Shown: piece by piece, positions 8,340-16,469 of the stretch | How positions within the stretch are numbered: the first letter of the stretch is position 1 | Layout of the letters: the number at the start of each line of letters is the position of its first letter | Assembly (NCBI RefSeq): GCF_001428895.1 | Contig: NZ_LMJA01000031.1 | Coordinates: 315,975 to 379,974, forward strand | Length of the DNA: 64,000 nucleotides | From: Mycobacterium sp. Root265 | GTDB taxonomy: Bacteria > Actinomycetota > Actinomycetes > Mycobacteriales > Mycobacteriaceae | Direction of reading: 5' to 3' | Translations under genes and position numbers: made by a program | The notes under the pieces: model-generated | Told to the model about the DNA's origin: nothing | The model's input: only the letters and a program-made list of their open reading frames with translations | The model's database searches: none

Positions 8340-9980
8340 ATGACGGACTCTGAGTATCCACGACCGACACTGTCGACAGTGCGACAGTTGTACGGGTCCG
8401 CCTTTCGCTGCGCACATCCAGAGTGCACTCGACCGCTATACAAACTGACCGACGACTCGGGCGACCGGGTACTCAACAGTCGAGTTGCACACATTCATGG
8501 ACGACGCAAGGGAGCTGCGCGATGGATCGACATGCCTCCCGAGGAAAATCGAGCCTTGGACAATCTTGTACTGCTATGCATTGAGCACTCGTACGAGATC
8601 GACGAGGCTCCGGAGCTATTCCCACCCGAAACGCTTCGCGAGTGGAAAGCCGCGCAGGTCGCAGAGTACGACCGTCTTCAACGCAACTGGCCGATCAATG
8701 ACGACGAGGTGGCTGAAGTGCTCGTCGCGTCCGAGTCGTTTGATGCTTTGCACGCTCCGGCAATTGTCGAGTTGGCTCGTCGGGTTGAAGCACTTCGGCT
8801 CGCTGCCACTAGAACCCGAACCGCCGCTCGATCTTGGTCTCGCAAATGGCAGCAGGCGAACGAACGGGCACGGCAGTCCTTCACCGCTTGGGATGACGAA
8901 GGAAATCCCCTGTACCTCCAACCCTCATACATGGAGCTTCTCCCCATAAAAGAAGGCCTTCAGGCTGCCCTAGCTGCCGCGCTTGTTGAAGTCCAGCCGG
9001 CGGCGGAGTCAGCTCAGATCGAAATCGCGGCAGTCCGCGTCACGCGAACACAGATGGCCCCGTGGTGCGAAGCGCTCGATCGGGCGATCACCAACCTGGT
9101 CGAAAACGTTGCGACATGGTCAGGGGGCCCTGATCCGCAAGCGGACAACGTATTTGAGGACGCAATTGCCACCCTTCAACAATCCGCTACCGACCTAGGA
9201 CGGGCATCTCGCGGCGAGCAGGTTGACTTGCCAGAGCCCCAACACGTCGCCGCCGAGCAAACAGAGGTAGATCCTCTCGCAGCCCACCGGATCCTCCTTG
9301 ACGAAGCGCGACCGTTCTCACGAGTTGACCATCTTCCCTACAACCCGGAGCTACGCGAAAGTGTTGCAGTGGCGACCGGCCAAGCGGCGGCTATCCCGTT
9401 CGCGTTTCACTTTTTGACGATCGGACTGGACACCACAGCCAGCCTCGCTATGTCAGTTGCGAGGAACGCGAGCGATGAAGAGTTGCTCGACCTAGTGGAG
9501 CGCGACAGGACTCGGCTTCCAATATGTGCCGCGGCTGCGCTACTTCAGGCCGCCACCCTTCGCGGTGACGGAGAAAATGCTCCCGCCCATGCCGCGCGCG
9601 AGAACTTGCGCCGTCTATGGTCGGAATCGGATTGGTCGAGCGAAACCTCTTGGGTTGGAAACGATGTAAACGGCCGGCAAATGATGCAAGCGTTCGCCCG
9701 CGTGACCTCAGACGAACAGGTGCGGGATTGCTTGTCCCAAGCTCTCGAAACGAACCCCGAGTTACTAGAGACAATTGTTGTCTCCTGTGCAGGTTGGAGC
9801 GAGGAGCGAGACTCTCACACGTGGGCCATCGTTGGGCTTGAACGCGACTATCCCGACACTCCTCCGTGGCTCCCGATCGAGACGATCAAGGCGATGGCCT
9901 TAGATGTATTCGGCGGTGATCGTGGCCTTGATGAGAAGGCGGTCCTAGCCGCGGTGTTACAGAAGTCCAAACACCACTAG
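8340..9980 (+). CDS. HNH-nuclease-like protein with long C-terminal region
   Basis: A 546-aa protein. Residues about 20-110 form an HNH-type zinc finger nuclease fold: C24 and C29, H51/H53 in VAHIHG, N75, then C80-x2-H83, followed by FPPETLREWK. The remaining ~430 residues are helical with no family I recognise, and may sense a trigger or bind a partner. The ATG at 8340 was chosen over the GTG at 8334 because AAGGA lies 9 nt upstream. It is divergent from the HEPN-motif gene. Its HNH region resembles that of the second HNH gene at 14689 in this element. Inference: DNA-cutting component of a defence locus. Confidence 0.65.
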   Translation: MTDSEYPRPTLSTVRQLYGSAFRCAHPECTRPLYKLTDDSGDRVLNSRVAHIHGRRKGAARWIDMPPEENRALDNLVLLCIEHSYEIDEAPELFPPETLREWKAAQVAEYDRLQRNWPINDDEVAEVLVASESFDALHAPAIVELARRVEALRLAATRTRTAARSWSRKWQQANERARQSFTAWDDEGNPLYLQPSYMELLPIKEGLQAALAAALVEVQPAAESAQIEIAAVRVTRTQMAPWCEALDRAITNLVENVATWSGGPDPQADNVFEDAIATLQQSATDLGRASRGEQVDLPEPQHVAAEQTEVDPLAAHRILLDEARPFSRVDHLPYNPELRESVAVATGQAAAIPFAFHFLTIGLDTTASLAMSVARNASDEELLDLVERDRTRLPICAAAALLQAATLRGDGENAPAHAARENLRRLWSESDWSSETSWVGNDVNGRQMMQAFARVTSDEQVRDCLSQALETNPELLETIVVSCAGWSEERDSHTWAIVGLERDYPDTPPWLPIETIKAMALDVFGGDRGLDEKAVLAAVLQKSKHH

Positions 9981-10037
9981 GCCCGACGTGTTTGGCGAGA
10001 ACGCAACTGAACGCAAAGGGGCGAATCTACATGTCGT

Positions 10038-11225
10038 TCAAGCCATATCGCGGCTCGGCAGCTGACGATTCAGCGCCGCGCCGGCGGCCTTGAGGGCCTC
10101 ATCCTGCGAGTGCACGTAGAGCTTCATCGTCAACGTTGCGTCCTTATGTCCTACCCAGGCCGCGATCACCGCCGTCGGTACCTGCTGGAAGTGCATCAAC
10201 GTTGCGCACGTATGGCGCGCCCCGTGCAACTTAATGTGGCGTACCCCAGCTGCTTTCACGCGATCCCGCCAGTATCGGGACAAAACAGCCGGCGAGTATG
10301 GTTCACCCATTTCATTGCTCGCGACGTATTTGAATACTCCCCCGCCAAGCGCCAGGCGTTCGGCAGCCTGACGGGCTTTCGCCGCGCGGAGAACCGCCAC
10401 CAACCGATCGGGCAAGGGCAGCGTCCTCCTAGACGCCGCTGACTTCGGAGCGTTTTCGACCGTGCGACCGCCCGCCGACACCCTGTTATTGTCAATTTTC
10501 AGCGTTCCGGAATCCAGATCGACGTCACTCCAACGTAACCCAGCAACTTCGCCACGACGTAGACCTGAGAGCGCCAGCTCCCACGCGTGCCCCAGCCGAT
10601 CGTTAGCGATCGCGGCAAGGATGACGCAGACTTCGCGTTCTGTGTACGTGTCCACCTGCACGTCACCCATCGGCAGTCGATCCACCAAAGCTCCGACGTT
10701 CCGCGGCACGAGCCCTTGCTTCCTGGCGTCTTCAAGCACCTGCTCGACAGTCGCGATGAACTTATTAACCGACGACGGCGACCACGGCTTGCGAGTCCTC
10801 CCCTTCGTAGTTGCGGTCCCGCCGGCTACCAGCTCGTTAACGAGGCCATCGACGTGCGCCTTCGAAAGTCTCTGAACCGCAAGCATTCCATGGCGTTCCA
10901 CCAGCGGCGCGAGGTCGTATTGCAGTTTCGCCCGCGACGACTCCCGGAGTCCTCGACGCCCAAGGACGTAGGCCTCGACCACCTCGCCGACCGAAGTAGT
11001 CGCACGGGTGACGAAATCACCCTTCACTCGGGCACCTTGAAGCTCCGTCAGCGCAGAACGCGCCGCCTTTTCCGTCGGGAACCGGCGCTTCGCCTGCTGG
11101 CGCTTACCCGTTGTCGGATGCGTGCCCACGTCAACCGTAACCTGATAGCTCACAACAAGTTTTCCGGTCGAGCGGTCCTTCACTGTGAGCTTCTTGATCT
11201 GCGGCGGCAGTTGCTGTCGCGTCAT
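10038..11225 (-). CDS. int: Tyrosine-type site-specific integrase
   Basis: A 395-aa phage-type integrase. It has an N-terminal arm-binding domain, a SAM-like core-binding domain (about residues 80-185) and a C-terminal catalytic domain with all key residues: R223 (SGLRRGE), K261, H334 and R337 (HGARH), H360 (WVGHKD) and nucleophile Y370. It is expected to recombine the element's att site with a chromosomal site, most simply the neighbouring tRNA-Gly 3' end. Its start overlaps the end of the XRE repressor gene (11222) by 4 bp, so the two are co-transcribed. Confidence 0.95.
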   Translation of the reverse strand: MTRQQLPPQIKKLTVKDRSTGKLVVSYQVTVDVGTHPTTGKRQQAKRRFPTEKAARSALTELQGARVKGDFVTRATTSVGEVVEAYVLGRRGLRESSRAKLQYDLAPLVERHGMLAVQRLSKAHVDGLVNELVAGGTATTKGRTRKPWSPSSVNKFIATVEQVLEDARKQGLVPRNVGALVDRLPMGDVQVDTYTEREVCVILAAIANDRLGHAWELALSGLRRGEVAGLRWSDVDLDSGTLKIDNNRVSAGGRTVENAPKSAASRRTLPLPDRLVAVLRAAKARQAAERLALGGGVFKYVASNEMGEPYSPAVLSRYWRDRVKAAGVRHIKLHGARHTCATLMHFQQVPTAVIAAWVGHKDATLTMKLYVHSQDEALKAAGAALNRQLPSRDMA

Positions 11226-11893
11226 TCCTTGATCCTTTCTACGGACGCTTCGCTCGGGATTTTAAGAACTCGGTCCTCAGCCGGCTCCCATAGGTCAACA
11301 AGAGCTTCCTCAAGTTCGCGTTTTCGCAGCGCAAGCTCACGGTTGTTCACTTCGATCGCCTGTTGAGTAATAGCGACCAGATCACTAGCTCCCGAAAGTT
11401 GGTACTCGAGAAGACGGTCAGTTAGGTCAGCTTCAGCTCTCATAGCTCGCCTAAGACCAAAATCCGCCGAAATGAGCTTAGTTCCATGTGATCTGAAGCC
11501 AGAATCAATAGAGTTGTTATGTCGGGCATCGATGTCCTGCGGGAAAACCACCTCACCGGCCAACCAGGCGACCGCCTCACTGCTTTCGGCTATCACTTGC
11601 GGCAGTACGCGCGCCGCACGGTAAGGAAAATCCGGAAAAAGCATCAGCACCGGCGGGATCTTCAACGCAGCCGCCAAAACGAGCAGTTCTGCCACGTCGA
11701 TCTTGCCGCCGCGCGAGTTGCTCTCCATTTTTGCGATGGCCCCTCGACTGATCGGATATCCGAGCTCCTCCGTGCGCCGGGACAGCTCGATGGCTGTGAG
11801 CTTGACCGCCCGGCGTCTCCGACTTAGCGCCTTCGCGAACTGGCCCGCCAGGTCCTCTTCATAGGCCTTCGCCTCTTCGTTCATGCTCGGCAT
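11222..11893 (-). CDS. XRE-family repressor of the integrated element
   Basis: A 223-aa protein with a Cro/C1-type HTH in residues about 17-84 (AKALSRRRRAVKLTAIELSRR, then ISRGAIAKMESN). The C-terminal half is rich in Glu/Lys/Arg and may form a coiled coil (NNRELALRKRELEEALVDL). The ATG at 11893 has AAGGAG 8 nt upstream and was preferred to the longer reading from 11989. It is divergent from the excisionase-like gene, and inverted and direct GGAGCA repeats lie between them, the classic lysogeny-switch layout. Probable role: keep the element silent. Confidence 0.85.
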   Translation of the reverse strand: MPSMNEEAKAYEEDLAGQFAKALSRRRRAVKLTAIELSRRTEELGYPISRGAIAKMESNSRGGKIDVAELLVLAAALKIPPVLMLFPDFPYRAARVLPQVIAESSEAVAWLAGEVVFPQDIDARHNNSIDSGFRSHGTKLISADFGLRRAMRAEADLTDRLLEYQLSGASDLVAITQQAIEVNNRELALRKRELEEALVDLWEPAEDRVLKIPSEASVERIKE

Positions 11894-11922
11894 TGGATCA
11901 CTCCTTCTCGACACTTGACGCA

Positions 11923-11988
11923 TAACGGAGCATACCTTAGGCTCTAGATCGGCGCATTCAAGCTTCCAATTTGCTCCATATCGGAGCA
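11923..11988. promoter_or_regulatory. Candidate repressor operators between XRE and xis-like genes
   Basis: TGCTCC-atatc-GGAGCA at 11972-11988 is a perfect inverted repeat with a 5-bp spacer. A further copy of one arm (ACGGAGCATA) lies at 11925-11934. Both are in the 113-bp divergent promoter region. Inferred target of the XRE repressor. Confidence 0.6.
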
Positions 11989-12006
11989 CTCTAACAGGAG
12001 ACCCCC

Positions 12007-12201
12007 ATGACCGACCTCTTCCGCCTGAACAGCATCAAGGACGTGATCGCACGTACGCGGCTGAGCCGTTCCACCATCTACTTGGAGATCGAGCGAGGTC
12101 ATTTGCGCTCCGTGAAGGTTGGCAGTCGACGGCTGATCACCGAAGCAGCACTGATCGACTACATCAGCTCCCTCGACGACGGCTCGGCCGACGCCGCCTA
12201 A
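12007..12201 (+). CDS. Excisionase-like small HTH protein
   Basis: A 64-aa MerR-like helix-turn-helix protein (HTH_17/excisionase type): SIKDVIARTRLSRSTIYLEI then a wing at HLRSVKVGSRRLITEAALIDYI. Such proteins direct excision with an integrase or act as element regulators. AGGAG lies upstream of the ATG. It is divergent from the XRE repressor and 53 bp ahead of the DUF3987 gene, so it probably leads the element's early transcript. Confidence 0.88.
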   Translation: MTDLFRLNSIKDVIARTRLSRSTIYLEIERGHLRSVKVGSRRLITEAALIDYISSLDDGSADAA

Positions 12202-12254
12202 TCGTTCATCACCACCGACCATCTCCGACCCACGACCAATCAGGACTCACTGTT

Positions 12255-13769
12255 ATGACTCTGTACGACACAGCCAGCAGCACCGATGCGGCCAGCCCGG
12301 CCGAGCATGGCCTCGACGACAACGTTGCACCCATCCCGCTCAATTCCGGGCAGGCGGCGATCCCAGGCTTTCCTGTTGATGCGTTTCCGGGACCCATCGC
12401 CGAGATGGTCGAGGCGCTGGCTGAGGCGACTCAAACCGATCCGGCAATGGCGGCCACGTCGGCGCTCACCGTACTCGCGGCGTGCGTCGGCGGACGGGCA
12501 GAGATTCAGGTACGGCCCGGATGGCGCGAACCGCTGTGCCTGTACACCGCGTCCATCGCGAATCCCGGCGAGCGTAAATCCAGTGTCCAGGCTGCCATGA
12601 CACGGCCCCTGCGTGAGTACGAAGCAGTTCTCGTCGAGCGCACGTCTGCACACCGTGACGAGACAAGCACCCGCCAGAAGGTCGCGGTGAAGGTGGCCGA
12701 ACGGATGCTGAATGCCGCTGCGAACGAAGGCACAGATGCCGCGTTAGCGAATGCGATTAGCGCTGACAACTATGCAAAGAGCATCACCATCCCACCAGTG
12801 CCTCTGATCGTTGCGGACGACATCACGCCCGAAGCGGCCGTGAGTGCACTGGCTGATCAGGGCGGCCGTCTCGCCATCATCTCGGCCGAAGGCGGCATCT
12901 TCGACATCATGGCGGGCCGCTATACCTCAATCCCGAACATGGACATTTGGCTGAAGGGCCATTCCGGAGACACCGTGAAGGTGGACCGGAAGGGGCGCCC
13001 GGCAGAACGCATCCCGAGCCCAGCGCTGACGCTCGGACTGATGATCCAACCCGCCGTCGTTGAGGCCATCGCGTCGACTCCGGGCTTTCGCGGGCGTGGG
13101 TTACTGGCTCGCTTCCTCTACGCTTACTTGACGTCGCGCGTCGGACGGCGGGAGATCGCGCCTTCCCCCGTTCCCGCCAAGGTGCTCGATGATTACTCGC
13201 GTTTCATCACCACTCTGATCGACGGGACGTTGCGGCGCAGCGGAACGCCAGCTGTGATCCGCCTAGACGAGTTCGCGCAGGCAGCCTTCACGGCGATCGA
13301 GCGTGCGGCCGAACCCACCCTCGTCGGCAAAGGCGAACTTGCAGGCCTCGCCGACTGGGGCGCCAAATATGCTGGTGCGACGGCGCGCATCGCAGGTCTC
13401 ATCCACATGGCCAAGCACGGCCACCACGGTAGCGTCCAACAGCTCGTCGACGCTGACACGGTATCTCGCGCGGAACGCATGGCGATCTACTACAAGGCTT
13501 GTGCCATTCAAGTTTTCACCGAGATCGGTGCAGACCCCGAGGTCGCGAAGGCCGCCTACCTTCTGAGGCGCCTCGTTGAGCTCGGTGAGGAGGTGGTCGA
13601 TCAGCGTGACATGCAGCGACTCGCCCAAAGTTTCAAGACCAAGGCTGAACTCGTCTCTGCCATAGAGTGCCTGGTTCAGCATCGACATCTGCTGCGGCTG
13701 CCGGCCCCGGAGCGTGCCCGCGGTCGGCCGAGGTCGCCTCAGTACTTGTTCAACCGCCCTGCGGCATAG
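12255..13769 (+). CDS. DUF3987 (YfjI-like) replication-type protein
   Basis: A 504-aa protein of the DUF3987/YfjI type found in phages and satellites, often in the place of a primase/helicase. A degenerate P-loop-like NPGERKSS lies at residues 103-110, followed by a long helical region. The core has VADDITPEA and IISAEGGIFDIMAGRY, which match this family, and GFRGRGLLARFLYAY further on. It probably helps the excised element replicate. It follows the xis-like gene on the same strand, and directly after its stop lie three 9-bp repeats. Confidence 0.8.
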   Translation: MTLYDTASSTDAASPAEHGLDDNVAPIPLNSGQAAIPGFPVDAFPGPIAEMVEALAEATQTDPAMAATSALTVLAACVGGRAEIQVRPGWREPLCLYTASIANPGERKSSVQAAMTRPLREYEAVLVERTSAHRDETSTRQKVAVKVAERMLNAAANEGTDAALANAISADNYAKSITIPPVPLIVADDITPEAAVSALADQGGRLAIISAEGGIFDIMAGRYTSIPNMDIWLKGHSGDTVKVDRKGRPAERIPSPALTLGLMIQPAVVEAIASTPGFRGRGLLARFLYAYLTSRVGRREIAPSPVPAKVLDDYSRFITTLIDGTLRRSGTPAVIRLDEFAQAAFTAIERAAEPTLVGKGELAGLADWGAKYAGATARIAGLIHMAKHGHHGSVQQLVDADTVSRAERMAIYYKACAIQVFTEIGADPEVAKAAYLLRRLVELGEEVVDQRDMQRLAQSFKTKAELVSAIECLVQHRHLLRLPAPERARGRPRSPQYLFNRPAA

Positions 13770-13770
13770 C

Positions 13771-13797
13771 AGTTCTGTCAGTTCTGACAGTTCTGTC
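13771..13797 (+). repeat. Three tandem 9-bp repeats (AGTTCTGWC)
   Basis: AGTTCTGTC, AGTTCTGAC and AGTTCTGTC are placed back to back, starting just after the DUF3987 stop. An inverted copy (GACAGAACT) lies at 14321-14329, beyond the next ORF. The iteron-like arrangement beside a replication gene suggests an origin or a protein-binding site, but three units are few. Confidence 0.6.
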
Positions 13798-13896
13798 AGC
13801 GCGTTGCCGTATGTCACGGACGGCAATGCGTAACCCCCCAATCTTCATCCGGCGCCCACCGGAAGAAGGAAACAATAACAAACGGAAGGTAGCACA

Positions 13897-14262
13897 ATGA
13901 TGGATTACAAGGAGCTTCTCAAGCACTGCACGGGCGAGATCTACTACCCAGCAAATGAGTTCGCGAACGACCTAGCAATGAGCGATGCTGGTGGCCACGT
14001 GGGAGTCCGTGAACTCTTCTTCACCGCAAAGGATTTCATCCACAACACCACGGACGAGAGCAGTGATGACCCGGTACGTCCCGATGAACTCATCGAGTAC
14101 TTGTGTGAGCACTTTAAAAGTACGGTCGACAAGATCGAGATGCATTTCGGTATGCTCTTCGGTGCGCTGTCCGCGAGTCCAAGCATCGACTTCGAAGAGC
14201 TCTGCGTGTGCTGTGGAGCATTCGGATTTCGTTGGACTGAAGCGAGACGCGACATAGCGTAG
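13897..14262 (+). CDS. Hypothetical acidic 121-aa protein
   Basis: A 121-aa protein (MMDYKELLKHC...) with no recognised family. It is acidic and mostly helical, with a C-terminal CVCCGAFGF cysteine cluster that could bind metal but has too few spaced ligands to claim a zinc finger. It lies 127 bp after the DUF3987 gene, bracketed by 9-bp repeats upstream and a strong stem-loop plus an inverted repeat copy downstream. It probably belongs to the element's transcript. AAGGTAG lies upstream of the ATG. Confidence 0.65.
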   Translation: MMDYKELLKHCTGEIYYPANEFANDLAMSDAGGHVGVRELFFTAKDFIHNTTDESSDDPVRPDELIEYLCEHFKSTVDKIEMHFGMLFGALSASPSIDFEELCVCCGAFGFRWTEARRDIA

Positions 14263-14273
14263 AGCATCACATC

Positions 14274-14310
14274 GGTCGGGTGGCGCCTAGCGGACAGGCG
14301 CCACCCGACC
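14274..14310 (+). terminator. Perfect 15-bp stem-loop after the element's rightward operon
   Basis: The arms 14274-14288 and 14296-14310 pair perfectly (GGTCGGGTGGCGCCT and its complement) around a 7-nt loop AGCGGAC. It starts 11 bp after the stop at 14262. No T tract follows, as is common for mycobacterial terminators. Confidence 0.8.
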
Positions 14311-14383
14311 ATGTGTCACTGACAGAACTGACACAACCGACAAAGCTCCAACCCGATAGGGCAGAGCAATCGCGAAACTATTC

Positions 14384-14560
14384 CTACACGACGCGATACA
14401 CGCAGATGGTGCTCATATCAACCCACGCAACGGTATTCGGAGTATCGCTGCGCTGTTGAAGCCAGATACCGGTCGCACGTACACCACCAGTGAGTTCGCG
14501 GACGCGGTGATAGTCGCCCGCTGACGGAGTGTACTGTCGCGTTTCACCATCGTTGAGCAT
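14384..14560 (-). CDS. Possible small protein (58 aa)
   Basis: A short ORF starting at an ATG at 14560, with GAGAGGAC about 8 nt upstream. The sequence MLNDGETRQYTPSAGDY continues into alternating strand-like segments (ATGIWLQ, TVAWVDM, TICVYRVV) that look protein-like rather than random. No family is recognised. It is downstream of the second HNH gene on the same strand. The short length keeps confidence modest. Confidence 0.45.
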   Translation of the reverse strand: MLNDGETRQYTPSAGDYHRVRELTGGVRATGIWLQQRSDTPNTVAWVDMSTICVYRVV

Positions 14561-14688
14561 CCGAGTTGTCCTCTCCCTCGCTAGCAACCAGCGAAGGGTG
14601 GGGGGTACCCCCCATGCAAGAAGCGGCCGCCTCGTTCCGCCTCAGCGCCTTCTCTCTCTCTGGCGATGCGGCCGAACTCCTGCGGGAA

Positions 14689-15477
14689 CTAGCTCTGGCG
14701 TCCAAAAGCGATTGGCAGCGATTCACTTTCACCATCAGTATCGGTCGGTCGAACGACCGCGACAGCCATCGTGCAAGGCACCGGTGTTGCCCCTCCTGTC
14801 AAGAGCATGGCACGCAGCGCACCGAACGCTGACAGGCGTTCGCGTTCCAAATTATCAAGTCCCGAACGCAGGTCCCGTTGTGCGCTCCGGATCGCTTGGG
14901 GACCGCCGTCTGAAATCACATCGTAGATTTCTGCGGTATCGCGTAGGAGTGCGAGGAATGAGTCCGCCGCCTCACAGGCCGCAGGGCCGCCCTCATCCTC
15001 ATCAATACTTTCTAATAGATAGAACGATGAGCCAGCCACCGCATGCCAGGCGTCCTTGCCATTTCGAAGTCGTGGCAGGATCATGCCCGATCCCGAGGAC
15101 TTATGCCGCAAACCGAACGGATGGTTGTCGACGTCGCCGTCTATTACGTGTAGACGATTGCGAACCCACTCTTCATGCTGACTCTTGATTTCTCGCAGCT
15201 TTTCGACCGGGAAAGCATTCGTCTGCTCATCGACGATACGATGGTGGACGCGGCACAGAAGTATCTTGTTGTAATACCCGTCGAGATCCATACCAGCAAC
15301 GGATGCTGCGCCACGGGGTCCCCGTCGAGAAGCACTGATAATGTGTGCCTCTTCTCCGATGAGCGCATCAGGATCTGACGCATTGCTCGCGATGGAAACG
15401 AGCGGCTTGCGACACATGCTGCAAGTTGCGGCGGCCTGGCCCCAAAGTTTCTTTCGGTCGTGATCTTTCATCGTCAT
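14689..15477 (-). CDS. HNH-endonuclease-like protein
   Basis: A 262-aa protein with an N-terminal HNH finger: C19-x2-C22, H45 in EEAHI, N70, C75-x2-H78-H79, then FPVEKLREIKSQHEEW. The HNH block resembles that of the 546-aa protein at 8340 (same order of Cys pair, His, Asn, Cys-x2-His and a following FP-x-E-x-LRE-x-K), so the two are probably related. The C-terminal ~150 residues are helical and unassigned. It is the last gene of the element before the esterase at 15566. It may nick or cut DNA, in mobilisation or defence. Confidence 0.7.
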   Translation of the reverse strand: MTMKDHDRKKLWGQAAATCSMCRKPLVSIASNASDPDALIGEEAHIISASRRGPRGAASVAGMDLDGYYNKILLCRVHHRIVDEQTNAFPVEKLREIKSQHEEWVRNRLHVIDGDVDNHPFGLRHKSSGSGMILPRLRNGKDAWHAVAGSSFYLLESIDEDEGGPAACEAADSFLALLRDTAEIYDVISDGGPQAIRSAQRDLRSGLDNLERERLSAFGALRAMLLTGGATPVPCTMAVAVVRPTDTDGESESLPIAFGRQS

Positions 15478-15565
15478 TGGAGACCTCTCTCCACGACGAG
15501 ACTAATCGATCCTCACGAGTGGGTGCTAGGACCGTCTGCTGGCCTAGTGTCGTGCTGTCAGCCCT

Positions 15566-16447
15566 CTATCTGATTGCAGCTTCTAGGTCAGCAGCCATAA
15601 GTTGAAGCTGTGCGCGCCAGGTCGCCCAGTCGTGTTGGCCTGGTCCACCGATGTCGAAGTGCCCGTTGTTGCCACGGACCCTGCGGTAGTTCTGATAGAA
15701 GGTGCGGTTGCTTCCTTGGGCTTGATCGCAGTAGCCGATCATTGCGGCAGGATCCGTGCACTCAACCGCCCCCGGGCTGTGAATCCACAGCCGAGCACTA
15801 TTGTCGACGAGCAACTGCGCGTGAACATCTGGGTCGTGCCACTTCCAACGCCCGAGTTGGGCCGCGCCCCACATTGCTTGCGTATTGACTCCGCCGAAGC
15901 GGGCCATTCCGGCTGTGATGGCACCATTCATAGCCGTGTTCGATGGGGTGAGAAATCCGGAAAACGATCCAGCGTATCGGTATCGCCCGGGGTGGAACGC
16001 TGCCATGGTGACCGCTGCGGTGCCGCCCTGCGACACGCCAACGATGGCGTGTCCACCCGGTTCTTGGCCCTTCTGGGCAGCTAAATAGTTGGGTAGTTCG
16101 TTTGCGAGGAAGGTCTCCCATTGCTTTGCGCCATCTTGTTCCCAGTTGGTGTAGAGGCTCCACGCTCCGCCTGCTGGAGCCGCTACAGACATGCCCCGTC
16201 CGGCCAAGGTGGTGAAAGCTCCGGCGCCGACCCAGTTGCTGACGTCCGGGGCGGCGTTGAAGGCGTCAAGTAGTACCACGGTGTGGGGACCACCGTGCTG
16301 GAACGCTACCGGTATGCCACGCCCCATCGCCGCCGAGGGAACCATGAGGTACTCAATAGTGTCGGCCTTCGTCGATACCGCCGGGAAGAGCGCCATCGCC
16401 AGTAGGGTCGCTGTCAGTACGCTGGCGAGCTGACGTGCACGTTTCAT
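15566..16447 (-). CDS. Secreted antigen-85-fold esterase/mycolyltransferase-like protein
   Basis: A 293-aa exported alpha/beta hydrolase of the Ag85/MPT51 family: signal peptide (residues ~1-28), S139 as nucleophile in GVSQGGTAA and a C-terminal histidine in GQHDWATW, so an active triad is possible. Ag85 proteins transfer mycolates onto trehalose or arabinogalactan; some relatives only bind or hydrolyse esters. GGAGG lies 5 nt upstream of the ATG at 16447. It follows the LLM gene by 22 bp on the same strand and so falls under the palindrome at 17448. Inference: it may release an ester substrate outside the cell for the pathway. Confidence 0.85.
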   Translation of the reverse strand: MKRARQLASVLTATLLAMALFPAVSTKADTIEYLMVPSAAMGRGIPVAFQHGGPHTVVLLDAFNAAPDVSNWVGAGAFTTLAGRGMSVAAPAGGAWSLYTNWEQDGAKQWETFLANELPNYLAAQKGQEPGGHAIVGVSQGGTAAVTMAAFHPGRYRYAGSFSGFLTPSNTAMNGAITAGMARFGGVNTQAMWGAAQLGRWKWHDPDVHAQLLVDNSARLWIHSPGAVECTDPAAMIGYCDQAQGSNRTFYQNYRRVRGNNGHFDIGGPGQHDWATWRAQLQLMAADLEAAIR

Positions 16448-16469
16448 GATTGCCTCCATTGCGGTTTCG

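Noticed and set aside
13771-13797. CRISPR-like array
   Set aside because: Nine-base units with no spacers; only three copies and no cas genes.
14529-15188. A 219-aa plus-strand open frame opposite the second HNH gene
   Set aside because: The minus-strand gene has the HNH residues and a ribosome site; this frame has no recognisable features.
6025-15560. Second copy of the tRNA-Gly 3' end as attR
   Set aside because: I read the gaps by eye and found no match to the T-arm and acceptor sequence; a computed search is needed.
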